A stretch of DNA of 64,000 nucleotides from CAIVAT01 sp964473485 (GCA_964473485.1 CAYYPH010000002.1:1-64000); one strand, 5' to 3'; numbered from the stretch's first letter, positions 16,101-25,153 are shown. The notes: generated from the sequence alone by a model not told the origin. Numbers and translations are program-made.

Positions 16101-19100
16101 TTACAGGGATATCCGTTTGTTCTGTTCAATTAATTCGTTGAGTTCCTTCTTTAGTGCTTCCACATAGGCATCAACATCCGCCTTTGTTTTTAATTCGTTT
16201 TTGGAAAATTTAACTTTGATAGAGTTGATCTGTCGATAGTGAACAGTTGGTTCGCCGACATTAATGATAGGATTGATCAACCGTACCATTTCATTCAATT
16301 GCTGATTAAGCAAACTGCCCGTAACTTTTGCCCGTGTTTCACGCAGATTGGCAATGAAACGTTGATCCTTCAACCTGTTTAATTCATCTTCAAACGGCTT
16401 TAATAGCGTCTTCTTCTTATCATCGTCCAGTTTGGCAAAATCATCATGGTATTTCAAGCGGTCAATGGCTGATTGTATCTTTTCTTTGGTCATCGCTCGT
16501 TCTTGGTCAATGAGTTGGATGATTTTGTTGCCCAGAGCATCCTTGGCAGACTTGGCTTCTTTGATAATATCGCCTTTATAGGGCTGGGGATGCTCCATCA
16601 CATTGCGAAGGACAGTGAGTTCGTCTCCTTCGACATATTCCAGATTGGAAAGGTGACCCTTGAATATGTCGCGAATGGAGTCATAAATCTTTTTCTGCTC
16701 CCCGTTCCAAAATCGTTTAATCGGATCAATGAATCCTTCCTTGTAATCAAGCAGATCATCTTCAAAACTTTTCACATTTGATAGGAAATGGGCATATTCC
16801 TTCTTAGTCAATTTTTCGATGAAATCGGCAACAGGCGCCAGCACATCCAAAAAGGGATATGAGACATTATTCATCAGCAGTTGGTTGAGCCACACCAGTT
16901 CTTCTTTCAGTTTATCCTTAAAGGCATTTGCCACGTCCTTGGCTTCTTTTGCGGGGCAAGGCTCATCGAAGAATTCGTTATAAACCGTTGCCAGTTCCTT
17001 GATCATTTTCGGATCAAAGTCAACTTGTGGTTCAAGTAAGGTATTGACATAGTACCTGTTATTAGTTAGGGCGACCAATACATCGTCATCTTCCAATTGG
17101 TTGGAGTCCTGTTGAAGTTCCACCTTCCCGCGCTTGTATAGTTTCGCCACAAGGCTCCAGATGGCTGTTGAAGACCAGCCGTAGGGTCGGTGGGCAAAAT
17201 AATCCCGTAGGTCGCTTAAAGTTGTCCTTTCGGATTGCTTTTTCCTTCGCTGGATGATGTTTAAAACTTCGCTTTCGGCTACCGACATCGTGTTTTCATC
17301 CGTACCGAACAAGTCATCTTGGGTACTACGGATGATGGATTTGATGGTATCTTCCGAGAATTGAGTCTTGCCCAACATTTTCAGGTTTGGGTATGCCAGT
17401 TTTACGAGGTTCTGGAATGCTTTCACCAGTTTGTTCTTTCCATCCGATGCGCTGCCAAAATCCTGTTTCATCCCGTTCATATAAACATCCGATTCCCCAA
17501 GTGAACGCCTTAGCATATTCACAAGTGTCGCCCTGCGGGAAATGTTCTGTTGCGCCTTATCAAAAAGGATGCGCTTGACGTTTTCCTTGTTGGTTGTGGA
17601 TTGGTTCTGGCGGATGTACTTTTCGGTTTTCAGGTACATTCTTATGTCTAAGAGCATATGTTCGTCTTCTGGTAAGACCATCATCAGCAGCGTGCTGTAA
17701 CCCATTGTTTGGGATTTGAAGAAGTCTTCCCTGTCGTGGTCGCGGAAATTTGGTGTGATGATCTCTACCACCAGTTCCCGCTCCTTACCAAGGATGGTTC
17801 CATCAATCTTACTAGTATATTCATATTCCTGTTTGTTGTCCAAAAACTGAATTTTATTATCAGCGATAATAGTGTCGAAGACGATCTCTTTGAACATCTG
17901 GGTTACCTGCCCGTCATCAATTTCGGTGGCTTTTATGGCTTGCTCAATGTCTTTTTCATCATCGGTCAGGTATTCATATAATTCACCGCTGCGTTGGATG
18001 TACGTTTGGTTCTCCAGAAGTGCAAGGGCTTGATTCACCCGCAGATCGTGTTCCTTTAAGTCGACATTGATATTGTCAATCATTAATGTTGATATATTCC
18101 GTGCGGTGGTTTTGAAATTGCTGAAAAACTTGACCATAAACAGCGCTTTCAGAACTTTAACGGCAAACTCATCATCGACTTGCTTTTCTGCAAGAATAAT
18201 AGCACTCTGCAACTCTCCACGGATGGTTGCGCGTAAACCTTCGAACAAGAGGTCAAAACTGACAAAGGCGCTCTGGTCTTTGTTCTTTATCTCATTGATC
18301 ACGTGTTGGAAAACGCCCAGCATAGACCGTTCACCCACCGAAGCGTGTTTACCTTGGAAAGCATTGTGGGTAGATAGTGCCTTGATGCATTGTTGGAACA
18401 GGTCAAATTGGTATGATACAAAGGGATATTTGTTAATGAAATCCGCTTCGTTTTGATAACCCCTGAATTGAACTCCAATTTGTGAAAACGCAAGCAGGGT
18501 TTCAATTTTGGGCTGATCCCGCTTCCACCCGTTTTTCAAAAGGTCGGTGGCAGACTCCGTTTTGCTCAGCAACCTTTTTTCAATGACCTCGTCCACGTTG
18601 GCGGAGGTCAGCGGTATCTTGGTTTTAAAACGTGCCTGTATCTTTGAAAAGTCATTCTGCTGGGCTTTGTTCATATCCCCAACGACACTCTCTATGTCTT
18701 CCTGCGAAGTTACCAGAACCCAAGAATCTCCTTTGGTTTTAGTGGCAAGGGTTTCGGCAATGGTTTGTAGGTTAAGCATCAGTTTCGTGTTTTCCGAAAT
18801 GTACTGCCCTACTTCGTCCACAAAGAAATTCAACCGAAAGCCCTTGGGTTTGGTTTTTAGGTATTCGTGAACTTTATTGCAGAAATCATCCACCGAAACT
18901 TTAGAATCAATGCGGATGGTATCTAAGATGTTCTGATAATCTTCTGGCTTTTTGCCTCTTATTTTAGCAAGTGTTTTGCTAATGCCTTCTTTAACTTTCG
19001 GATCATAATAGTTTTTGCGTGAATTTGACCAGAACTTCCCCGTTTGCTTTTCAAATTCTTCCTGAAAATCCTTATATAATCCTTCTTGGTCAATCCAACG

Positions 19101-19595
19101 TTCAAATTCAGCAACGTGCCTTATACTACCATAATAACCAAGATGGTCGTTAAAAACTAAGTAAAAGACATTTAGTAATGCATCTTCTTCCTGTTTGGTT
19201 GTGATCTGTGCCTGCTGGTCGATATTAAAGAGGATGGATTCGGACTTGATGCGAGTAGCATTAAGGATGTCGGCTTTAAGTATCGAATCACTCTTAATTT
19301 TCTCGGCAAATAACTCACCCAGTCTGTACCCATTGTATTCACGATTTTCCAGAACATAGGAAAGAATCTTCAACAAGTGGGATTTTCCACTGCCGAAAAA
19401 ACCAGATATCCATACACCGTTTGCACCTTTGTAATCATTGTACACCGAAAAGAAGTCGCGGATTTTATTGGTTACTTCTTTGGTAACCACATATTCCACT
19501 ACTTCCTCTAGTATGTGTTCTTGGTCGTCTGCTTTGATAACCGTTTCTATTGAACGGCTAATGTTTTTTTCAAAAAAGTCTTTGAGTATCATCAT
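16101..19595 (-). CDS. brxC: BREX P-loop ATPase BrxC
   Basis: 1164-aa NTPase, family-typical length. Walker A GFFGSGKSH is near residue 68 in an N-terminal AAA-like domain that begins after EYVVTKEVTNKIRDFFSVY. Further features are LNFFVDEVGQYI (Walker B-like, about residues 255-265), a large helical middle, and C-terminal coiled coil with charged repeats (residues 1000-1164). BrxC is required in BREX and belongs with PglY-type ATPases. Its start codon overlaps the brxB stop by 4 bp (ATGA), which couples translation; pglX follows after 3 bp. Confidence 0.95.
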   Translation of the reverse strand: MMILKDFFEKNISRSIETVIKADDQEHILEEVVEYVVTKEVTNKIRDFFSVYNDYKGANGVWISGFFGSGKSHLLKILSYVLENREYNGYRLGELFAEKIKSDSILKADILNATRIKSESILFNIDQQAQITTKQEEDALLNVFYLVFNDHLGYYGSIRHVAEFERWIDQEGLYKDFQEEFEKQTGKFWSNSRKNYYDPKVKEGISKTLAKIRGKKPEDYQNILDTIRIDSKVSVDDFCNKVHEYLKTKPKGFRLNFFVDEVGQYISENTKLMLNLQTIAETLATKTKGDSWVLVTSQEDIESVVGDMNKAQQNDFSKIQARFKTKIPLTSANVDEVIEKRLLSKTESATDLLKNGWKRDQPKIETLLAFSQIGVQFRGYQNEADFINKYPFVSYQFDLFQQCIKALSTHNAFQGKHASVGERSMLGVFQHVINEIKNKDQSAFVSFDLLFEGLRATIRGELQSAIILAEKQVDDEFAVKVLKALFMVKFFSNFKTTARNISTLMIDNINVDLKEHDLRVNQALALLENQTYIQRSGELYEYLTDDEKDIEQAIKATEIDDGQVTQMFKEIVFDTIIADNKIQFLDNKQEYEYTSKIDGTILGKERELVVEIITPNFRDHDREDFFKSQTMGYSTLLMMVLPEDEHMLLDIRMYLKTEKYIRQNQSTTNKENVKRILFDKAQQNISRRATLVNMLRRSLGESDVYMNGMKQDFGSASDGKNKLVKAFQNLVKLAYPNLKMLGKTQFSEDTIKSIIRSTQDDLFGTDENTMSVAESEVLNIIQRRKKQSERTTLSDLRDYFAHRPYGWSSTAIWSLVAKLYKRGKVELQQDSNQLEDDDVLVALTNNRYYVNTLLEPQVDFDPKMIKELATVYNEFFDEPCPAKEAKDVANAFKDKLKEELVWLNQLLMNNVSYPFLDVLAPVADFIEKLTKKEYAHFLSNVKSFEDDLLDYKEGFIDPIKRFWNGEQKKIYDSIRDIFKGHLSNLEYVEGDELTVLRNVMEHPQPYKGDIIKEAKSAKDALGNKIIQLIDQERAMTKEKIQSAIDRLKYHDDFAKLDDDKKKTLLKPFEDELNRLKDQRFIANLRETRAKVTGSLLNQQLNEMVRLINPIINVGEPTVHYRQINSIKVKFSKNELKTKADVDAYVEALKKELNELIEQNKRISL

Positions 19596-20173
19596 AATAA
19601 TTTGTAGTTTACTATGTTAAATGCGCGGTAATAGTTGTCATCCTTGAGCAAACCAAAAAGTTCGAGCGACAAACCATTATAGTCGCCAGCAAAGAACATT
19701 ACGGTTGGAGCCTTTTTAGCCACATTTTGAAGGTTATTCAGCACATTGTGGGAACGGATAAACGGGAAAACCAGCCCGATGCCCGTCAGGAAGTAAACCC
19801 TTGCAGAACATGTATCAATAATGGACTTGATTTTGGGAATTAGCATCTCTTTGATGTTTAGGGTCGATTGAAGGGCTTCTTTGAACTCCCGTTTGTCCAT
19901 ACTCTTTTCCAGTTCAAAAATTTCCCCTTCGCCCAGTTCACTATTCAGTATTTCCAGCGACAAATCATAAAGGTTTAGTTCCAGCACGGGGATGCCGTTG
20001 GTTTCCAATTTGTTTTTCAGACCTTTTATTGACCTGTCAACCTCGCTTTGTTGTTTGGGATCATATGCGGAGATAAAGAAAGGTATTTCCCCGCCCAAAG
20101 ATTTCATATTTAAAAAATCATCGGTGGAGATCACCTTGTACAAGTGGTCGAACTTCTTTCCAATATCTTCCAT
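19592..20173 (-). CDS. brxB: BREX protein BrxB (DUF1788)
   Basis: 193 aa, the length and sequence style of the DUF1788 family. It contains IPFFISAYDPKQQSEVDRSIKGL near the N-terminus and a C-terminal VMFFAGDYNGLSLELFGLL, typical of BrxB. Its biochemical role is not established; in Acinetobacter and E. coli type 1 systems it is needed for defence. It starts 1 base after the brxA stop and overlaps brxC by 4 bp. Confidence 0.92.
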   Translation of the reverse strand: MEDIGKKFDHLYKVISTDDFLNMKSLGGEIPFFISAYDPKQQSEVDRSIKGLKNKLETNGIPVLELNLYDLSLEILNSELGEGEIFELEKSMDKREFKEALQSTLNIKEMLIPKIKSIIDTCSARVYFLTGIGLVFPFIRSHNVLNNLQNVAKKAPTVMFFAGDYNGLSLELFGLLKDDNYYRAFNIVNYKLL

Positions 20174-20174
20174 A

Positions 20175-20795
20175 CTAATATTTAACTTGTTTTATGTCAA
20201 TATCCGACATCAAGAAAATTTTTAACCAAGCAGGGTTTTCGTTCACCACTGCATGCACAACATCTGGCTGCACGATTTGTGGCAGAATCATCTTGTCGGT
20301 GGCATTGTTGATAATGCCAGACTGCTCAAATATGTGAAACATTACCTGTTTGGCTTTCTTCAATGTTGATTCGGAAAATATTTCCAGTTCGGGATGATCG
20401 TTCATCCTGCGGCCTATGAAGGAATTAAAATCCGATTCATTGATCGTGTAGTCAAACACCAATGCTTTATCGCGCAATACCTCTATATCAAAGTCGCGAA
20501 TGAAGTCATACTGCTTGCAAACAGCAAGAAACGCAATCTGCTTCTGTGAGATAAGATCGCCGTTGATTAACACATTTATCTGGTCGGGGGTAAGCGTTTT
20601 CAATCGGTTGCGGATTTCACGGAACTCCCTATCTGATGTGCGGCTTTTCACTGAACCAAATACCACGCCGCTATCTTTCAGCATTTTCAGGTCAGATATG
20701 CCCATCTCTATGGCGGCTTTAGCAACCTTCACCATCTCATTGAGCCGCAATGACGCTGCGGTAAAGGACAACCGATATTTTCTGTGCTTCGCCAT
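20175..20795 (-). CDS. brxA: BREX protein BrxA (DUF1819)
   Basis: 206-aa helical protein of the DUF1819 family, which known structures show to be a small DNA-binding helical protein. YRLSFTAASLRLNEMVKVA at the N-terminus and the middle TPDQINVLINGDLISQKQIAFLAVCK match the family. It is the first structural gene of the type 1 operon, starting directly at the stop of the HTH regulator gene (TAA followed by ATG, no gap) and ending one base before brxB. Confidence 0.92.
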   Translation of the reverse strand: MAKHRKYRLSFTAASLRLNEMVKVAKAAIEMGISDLKMLKDSGVVFGSVKSRTSDREFREIRNRLKTLTPDQINVLINGDLISQKQIAFLAVCKQYDFIRDFDIEVLRDKALVFDYTINESDFNSFIGRRMNDHPELEIFSESTLKKAKQVMFHIFEQSGIINNATDKMILPQIVQPDVVHAVVNENPAWLKIFLMSDIDIKQVKY

Positions 20796-20978
20796 TTAAG
20801 TGTTCATTAAGGTCTTAACGGGAACATCAAGCACTGCGCTAAGTTTCTTTAAATTAATCTTATCGGGATTGCTTTTAGAAGTGCACCAGTTGCTTACCGT
20901 CACTTCGCTGACGCCCAATTTCTGTGAAAGCCACTTTTGCTTAATGCCTTTTGTCTTGATAATTTCCTTAAGAAGCAA
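20796..20978 (-). CDS. Small XRE-type HTH regulator heading the BREX operon
   Basis: 60-aa Cro/CI-type helix-turn-helix protein: QKWLSQKLGVSEVTVSNWC is the HTH, followed by INLKKLSAVLDVPVKTLM. The annotated start is TTG at 20,978, since no ATG is in frame upstream. Its stop abuts the brxA ATG, so it is the promoter-proximal gene and probably autoregulates the operon. The HTH is strikingly like that of the regulator at 25,265 (QKWLSKQLNVSHITVNKYC), so the two may share an operator sequence. An upstream stretch GTAATATTTGTTA (minus strand, 21,018-21,030) resembles the 14-mer repeated before that second regulator. Confidence 0.8.
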   Translation of the reverse strand: MLLKEIIKTKGIKQKWLSQKLGVSEVTVSNWCTSKSNPDKINLKKLSAVLDVPVKTLMNT

Positions 20979-21357
20979 TGGTTTAATAAAAATTAAAGTT
21001 TATTTGACACGAATTTATAACAAATATTACTCCATTTAAAGATGTAGTTCAAATTATTTCTATTCGTTATAATATCTACATAACAACATATCAGCCCCTT
21101 TGATGAAAATAGCAAAAACGGCCCTCTGGGTAAATCCAAACAGGCCTAAACTGTCATTTTCTTTGGCAACTTAGTTCCTCAAAGACCCATCATCATGGTA
21201 ATCCATGTCAACCAATAATTGGTATTCCCGCCAGCATAACTTTCAATTCCTTTAAAGGTTTTGGTCAATTTTTATGTTGTCCACTTGGTTGATTCCAAGC
21301 CCATCGGACATATAAAGCATTGAAATATATTTTCATAAACTCTCAAAAATCCCTGAT
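20979..21357. other. Intergenic region upstream of the BREX operon
   Basis: About 380 bp without a credible gene. It must hold the BREX promoter on the minus strand, just left of 21,060 where the sequence is very AT-rich. A 13-bp palindrome ACCAAT-A-ATTGGT lies at 21,211-21,223, too far from the BREX start to be an obvious operator. The right part is the untranslated downstream region of the flavodoxin-like gene; I see no clear terminator hairpin with a T-tract. Confidence 0.4.
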
Positions 21358-21993
21358 CTACCTGATAAAATCGGTAACCACCTTCTTTTCTTTCAATGGT
21401 GGCTGGAGGGTCCCTGATGTCGCCTCCTTCATCTTTAGCAGCCAAGCCATATTCCTGCCCAACACGCGCATTACCTGCACTCCCTCACCGTCTTGGGACA
21501 CCTCATTTGGAAGCCTTCCATGAATGACGTTCCAGTAGTTGGCAGTGGCAACGACCATTTCAGCGTAGGTCAGGTAGTGGTACAAACCATCCAAGGTTGA
21601 AGAACCACCAGTTCGCCTGACGGCAACTACCGCCGCACCGACTTTGTGGCGAAACAGGTTCCCGTTTGATCCTGAAACGTAAAACAACCTGTCAAGGAAA
21701 CATTTCACGGTGCCCCCAATGCCAGAGTAATATACTGGGGAGCCAAGGATAATGCCATCCGCAGCCTTAAGGACCTGAATCCACTGGTTTAAATCATCCG
21801 TTTTAATGGTGCACCGCTCATCTCGGTTTTCATCGCACTTGCCGCACGCCGTGCATCCATGGATTGGTTTATGGCCCACATGTAGAATCTCAAAGTCAAT
21901 TCCAGAGGCAATGAGTTCATCCCCCACCATTTTCAGGGCATGATGTGTGTTTCCCTCTTTTTTGGGACTTCCGTTAACCGCAATTACTTTCAT
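21358..21993 (-). CDS. Flavodoxin-family NAD(P)H-dependent FMN reductase
   Basis: 211-aa flavodoxin-fold protein. VNGSPKKEGNTHHAL at residues 5-20 is the FMN-phosphate loop of the iron-sulfur flavoprotein/WrbA-like reductases; CTACGKCDENRDERC (about residues 48-62) is the Cys cluster segment of that subgroup; GSPVYYSGIGGTVKCFLDR is the second flavin loop. The likely role is electron transfer or quinone/azo reduction in the cytoplasm. It is monocistronic with no link to BREX in sequence; it may be cargo or a remnant of the host genome. Confidence 0.85.
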   Translation of the reverse strand: MKVIAVNGSPKKEGNTHHALKMVGDELIASGIDFEILHVGHKPIHGCTACGKCDENRDERCTIKTDDLNQWIQVLKAADGIILGSPVYYSGIGGTVKCFLDRLFYVSGSNGNLFRHKVGAAVVAVRRTGGSSTLDGLYHYLTYAEMVVATANYWNVIHGRLPNEVSQDGEGVQVMRVLGRNMAWLLKMKEATSGTLQPPLKEKKVVTDFIR

Positions 21994-22211
21994 TTATTTG
22001 AGTTTTAAAATTTTGGTGCTACCTTCAATATCCCAACCATCGATCGATCCGTTTGATCAATCATTCTATCAAGGTTCAACAGGTGACCCGCCGAAGGTTT
22101 TGATTTCGGGCTGGAATTTGGCATGGGTCAAATTTACAAATTTGGTTCCCACTTCATGTATTGATTGAATTATAACTATTTTTATCCCCGTTATCAGTCA
22201 ACCCCTTTCCC

Positions 22212-22511
22212 ATGTTCATCACCCAACTGCCCCACTACCTCGATGAGGAGGGCAACATTGTTAAGAAAATGCCCAAACCAGCAAGGGAAATTGCAAGTTT
22301 TCAGGCTCTGGTTGTGGATATCGCCACGAGGGACTACCACCCTCCAATCAAGGCCACAGACCTGAGATGTTTCAACAAGAAATGCACAGGCACCATTGAA
22401 CTTGCCATTATTGAGGAGGATGAGGGTGAACCAATCGAATGGTGGTGCACCCACTGCGATCATGCGGGAAGGATATCAAAATGGCAGGGGACAAAGTTCG
22501 ATAACCGTTAA
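22212..22511 (+). CDS. Small zinc-ribbon protein, hypothetical
   Basis: 99-aa protein with two cysteine pairs, CFNKKC (Cys53, Cys58) and CTHC (Cys79, Cys82), suitable for one zinc. The N-terminal half contains LPHYLDEEGNIV and a beta-rich segment. No family name is known to me, although similar short proteins occur in Bacteroidetes genomes. A shared bidirectional terminator separates it from the convergent nuclease gene. Confidence 0.6.
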   Translation: MFITQLPHYLDEEGNIVKKMPKPAREIASFQALVVDIATRDYHPPIKATDLRCFNKKCTGTIELAIIEEDEGEPIEWWCTHCDHAGRISKWQGTKFDNR

Positions 22512-22546
22512 TTATCCTGATTAAAACGCTGGGCGGTCCAGAAAAA

Positions 22547-22576
22547 AAAAAGGCACCCATCCCTGAGTGCCCTTTT
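22547..22576. terminator. Bidirectional Rho-independent terminator
   Basis: A-tract, then AAAAAGGCAC, a short loop, and GTGCCCTTTT with one mismatch in the stem. There is a T-tract on both strands. It lies between the convergent zinc-ribbon (plus) and Cas4-like nuclease (minus) genes, where a shared terminator is expected. Confidence 0.75.
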
Positions 22577-22609
22577 GAATACCAATTAAGGTTATTTCAA
22601 TTCAACCAT

Positions 22610-23356
22610 TTAAACCACCATTTCCTCCACCGCTGGCACCTTGGCCCTCTTTTCGCATGTCTGAAACAAGGGACACTTGATGCATTGGTTGTAGGATGTT
22701 CCGTAAAATGAATCAACATCAAAATGTTTCATGTCCTTGCGGAACTGGTTGATCATAACCTTATGAGAATCAATTCCAGAAACCGTGATTTTGACATCAA
22801 TAATTTTCACACCACCGTTTTTGAAGAAGACGAAGTAAAAGAAGGGTAACCATTCATTATTCATCAGGTAATACATATATGAATAATGAAGGGGTTGCAG
22901 GGTATCAACGTTGTCGAGATTAAAATACGGGTTGAAACGGTCAGTGTCTGAAAAGCCGCAATACTTAACATCAACAATTGCCTTGTCGGCCAGAACGCTT
23001 ATGCAGATCAGGTCAGGATGAGCCAGAAGATTATCGTGGTGCCATGCTGGCTGGACCTCGATGGGAACCAACTCCAAACGTTTGAAGAGGTCTTTGGCCT
23101 TTTCCACAATAGCATCAATGTCCTGTTCTGCTTTGCTTTTCTCACCTGATTTCAATTTGGGAAACTCCCAGACAACATCATTTCTGGATTTTCCAAGCAG
23201 TTTGCTTTCGAAGATTAAGCCATTTTTCATAGAATCACTTGGCTCAATTGTGAGACCATTGACATACCTCTCATACCACAAAACTTTGCAGAAGGAAGGG
23301 TTGTTCCAGTCTCTTAGCACACTCTGGCTAATGAGCACTTTTGTCGATGGTCTCAT
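22610..23356 (-). CDS. Cas4/RecB-like PD-(D/E)XK exonuclease with four-cysteine cluster
   Basis: 248 aa. Nuclease residues: GLIFE (Glu50), HPDL (Asp115), VDVK (Asp129-x-Lys131), then the downstream Q..HYSYMYY helix typical of RecB-type nucleases. Cys23 near the N-terminus plus C-IKC-PLFQTC (Cys225, Cys228, Cys234) at the C-terminus give the 1+3 iron-sulfur arrangement of Cas4 and AddB. No CRISPR array is present, so it is better read as the exonuclease partner of the Rad52-like annealing protein, whose stop overlaps its start by 4 bp. Together they look like a phage/ICE recombination pair. Confidence 0.8.
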   Translation of the reverse strand: MRPSTKVLISQSVLRDWNNPSFCKVLWYERYVNGLTIEPSDSMKNGLIFESKLLGKSRNDVVWEFPKLKSGEKSKAEQDIDAIVEKAKDLFKRLELVPIEVQPAWHHDNLLAHPDLICISVLADKAIVDVKYCGFSDTDRFNPYFNLDNVDTLQPLHYSYMYYLMNNEWLPFFYFVFFKNGGVKIIDVKITVSGIDSHKVMINQFRKDMKHFDVDSFYGTSYNQCIKCPLFQTCEKRAKVPAVEEMVV

Positions 23357-23961
23357 TGGTTCACGATTTTGGAAGTGTTACCATAGGCTTCTTTATAATA
23401 TTGGTGAACCTCGTCTTCACGGTTGAGGTTGCGACCAAACAGATTCCCGAACCGTTTGCAGGCATTCTTAAAACTCATGCTCAGGGCACTGCCGTAGGCT
23501 TTCTCAATGGATTTCTGTTTGAACATCCCAGTCTGGGCATCGATTTGGACCATTGCGCTGCCCGATCCTGCACGGGTGATCCATACACCTTCCGTGGGGA
23601 AAAAGGCCTCGATCTCCACATCGCAGGTCACCGTGTTCCCAGCAAACTGGGTCCCTTTGTGCTTAAGGTTCCAAAGACCGTTGAAGATTTCATCCATCAA
23701 TGATTCCAGATACTGAATTGGGAGGTAATCAGAATTGTTTGCGAAAGCATTCTTTTTGACCTGTCGAGGGTCAGGATTCTGGTTTAATACCGCCATGAAG
23801 GATTGAAGTTCGGATTCATTGGTCGCCTGCACCTCCTCAACGGGCTGGGTTTCGGTTGAAAGTTTCATGCTCTGCATCTGTGCTGGCATGGTTGCCATTT
23901 GTGGCATCTGGGGCATTGCAATTGCCCTGCGGTGATTGATCACCTGATTTGTTGGTCTCAT
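23353..23961 (-). CDS. Rad52/22-like single-strand annealing protein
   Basis: 202 aa. After a Met/Gln-rich tail (residues 1-50) the protein has ADYLP-like and beta-rich segments (VTCDVEIEAFFPTEGVWITRAGSG) and then KSIEKAYGSALSMSFKNACKRFGNLFGRNLN. The last part matches the helix and FGN-x-LG motif of Rad52/22 and phage Sak-type annealases. These proteins pair complementary single strands after end resection. The gene overlaps the Cas4-like nuclease by 4 bp, the classic exonuclease-annealase pairing. Confidence 0.75.
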   Translation of the reverse strand: MRPTNQVINHRRAIAMPQMPQMATMPAQMQSMKLSTETQPVEEVQATNESELQSFMAVLNQNPDPRQVKKNAFANNSDYLPIQYLESLMDEIFNGLWNLKHKGTQFAGNTVTCDVEIEAFFPTEGVWITRAGSGSAMVQIDAQTGMFKQKSIEKAYGSALSMSFKNACKRFGNLFGRNLNREDEVHQYYKEAYGNTSKIVNQ

Positions 23962-23985
23962 ATGTTTGATTTTTTTGGTTAATAC

Positions 23986-24138
23986 TCACGGGAATTCCAT
24001 AATATGGCCATCCTGACACTCCATTGCCTCTTCAATGGCCTTCTCCAACTGGTCGAAGACCTTATTGTTGCCCTGTTCGTCGGTGACAATTATGGCATAC
24101 TCAGGACCGCCGTGCATCTCAATGACGAGGTACTTCAT
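23986..24138 (-). CDS. Small conserved-looking protein, 50 aa
   Basis: Reading the minus strand from the ATG at 24,138 gives a 50-codon frame beginning MKYLVIEMHGGPEYAIIV, then TDEQGNNKVFDQLEKAIEE and ending GHIMEFP. The strand-helix pattern and composition look genuinely coding. Its start overlaps the stop of the 66-aa gene by 4 bp (ATGA) and it ends 25 bp before the Rad52-like gene, so it belongs to that operon. The function is unknown; too short for many gene callers. Confidence 0.65.
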   Translation of the reverse strand: MKYLVIEMHGGPEYAIIVTDEQGNNKVFDQLEKAIEEAMECQDGHIMEFP

Positions 24139-24335
24139 GGCATTGATATTTTATGTTTAATCTCCTCATTCTCAGTTTTCATCATCCTGACAACCTTCAC
24201 AAAGAGTTCCTTGTACCGCCTTCTCTCCTCGATTGATTTATTTTGCTTGGGATTGTGGCTGATCTCAATAATCCAAAAGGTCAATGCCTCCGTCAGCATT
24301 CGGAGTTCGGTTCGTGATAATTTTTCGGTTTCCAT
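24135..24335 (-). CDS. Small hypothetical protein, 66 aa
   Basis: Charged helical protein (KLSRTELRMLTEALTFWIIE, then ERRRYKELFVKVVRMMKTE). No family recognised. Its stop overlaps the start of the 50-aa gene by 4 bp, and it follows the RadC-like gene by 34 bp, consistent with one minus-strand operon of accessory recombination genes. Confidence 0.5.
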   Translation of the reverse strand: METEKLSRTELRMLTEALTFWIIEISHNPKQNKSIEERRRYKELFVKVVRMMKTENEEIKHKISMP

Positions 24336-24369
24336 AGGTTATATGTTTTATTGTTTATAATTCAATGTT

Positions 24370-24834
24370 TTAAATTAATCCATCATCGGAAAAGGAATAG
24401 AAACCGTATGGGCTGATGATCAAATGGTCCAGAATACCGACCTCCAGCAGAACTGCCCCCTCCATGAGTTTTCTGGTGATATATTTATCCTGTTCGCTGG
24501 GATTTAAATTCCCGCTGGGATGGTTGTGCACCAGAATGATTGAGGATGCATTGCTTTTCAGGGCACATTGAAAAATCATCTTGCGGTCCACGGTGCAACC
24601 CGATGTTCCTCCCTGAGAAATTTTTGACACACCAAGGACATGATTTCCCTTGTTTAGCAGGACAATAAGGAATTCCTCCTTGTACTCAATGGTATCAGGA
24701 TTCCAGATTGATTTCACCAGTTCATAGCAATGTTGTGATTTGGTGATCTTTGGCCTTTCATTCGGCTGGGTGCCGTTTCGGTAAATGATTTCAATCTCGG
24801 CAACCTGTGTTTTTATTGAATTACCATTTTCCAT
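24370..24834 (-). CDS. RadC-like JAB domain protein
   Basis: 154 aa, the short RadC form without the N-terminal HhH region. The JAMM metal site is visible: VHNHPSGNLNPSEQD holds the two His and the Asp, with a Ser between. The segment VLGVSKISQGGTSGCTVD and IFQCALKSNASSIILVHNHP match RadC proteins. Such genes are typical markers of phages, plasmids and integrative elements; a DNA-repair function of RadC itself is doubtful. It precedes the small genes and annealase in the same orientation. Confidence 0.9.
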   Translation of the reverse strand: MENGNSIKTQVAEIEIIYRNGTQPNERPKITKSQHCYELVKSIWNPDTIEYKEEFLIVLLNKGNHVLGVSKISQGGTSGCTVDRKMIFQCALKSNASSIILVHNHPSGNLNPSEQDKYITRKLMEGAVLLEVGILDHLIISPYGFYSFSDDGLI

Positions 24835-24846
24835 AGTGAACTGTTT

Positions 24847-25125
24847 TTATAGTCTGTCAATCACAAAAACAAGACATCCTTCGGGCAACTCATCGATGCT
24901 GATTTCTTTGCCAATCGTATCGGTTGAGAAATTTTTCCAGTCCTTCACATTACCGCTGAACTGGCCGAAGCCTTGAGGATGGAATGGATTATCGGAGAAG
25001 GAGAAGACATCACCATTTGAATTTATTAATGTGAACCTGTCAAATGTTTTCCCGTCGTTATCAAATATTTTATAACTTTCGGATTTATTTGGTGGTTTTG
25101 GGGAGTGTTTTCTTGATCCGTTCAT
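24847..25125 (-). CDS. Hypothetical protein, 92 aa
   Basis: Beta-rich small protein (YKIFDNDGKTFDRFTLINSN, DVFSFSDNPFHPQGFGQF). I choose the ATG at 25,125 rather than the longer frame from 25,176, because a TAnnTTTG element (minus strand, 25,154-25,161) would place the transcript start just before it. It ends 12 bp before the RadC-like gene and is the first gene of the minus-strand recombination operon, divergent from the HTH regulator. Confidence 0.55.
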   Translation of the reverse strand: MNGSRKHSPKPPNKSESYKIFDNDGKTFDRFTLINSNGDVFSFSDNPFHPQGFGQFSGNVKDWKNFSTDTIGKEISIDELPEGCLVFVIDRL

Positions 25126-25153
25126 TTGGTTGTCATGTAATTGATTAACAAGA

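Noticed and set aside
12495..19595. Type I restriction-modification system
   Set aside because: The methyltransferase, P-loop ATPase, phosphatase, BrxL, BrxA and BrxB together are the BREX set; no HsdR or HsdS subunit is present.
22610..23356. Cas4 of a CRISPR system
   Set aside because: No CRISPR array and no Cas1, Cas2 or effector genes in the window; the annealase overlap points to a recombination exonuclease.
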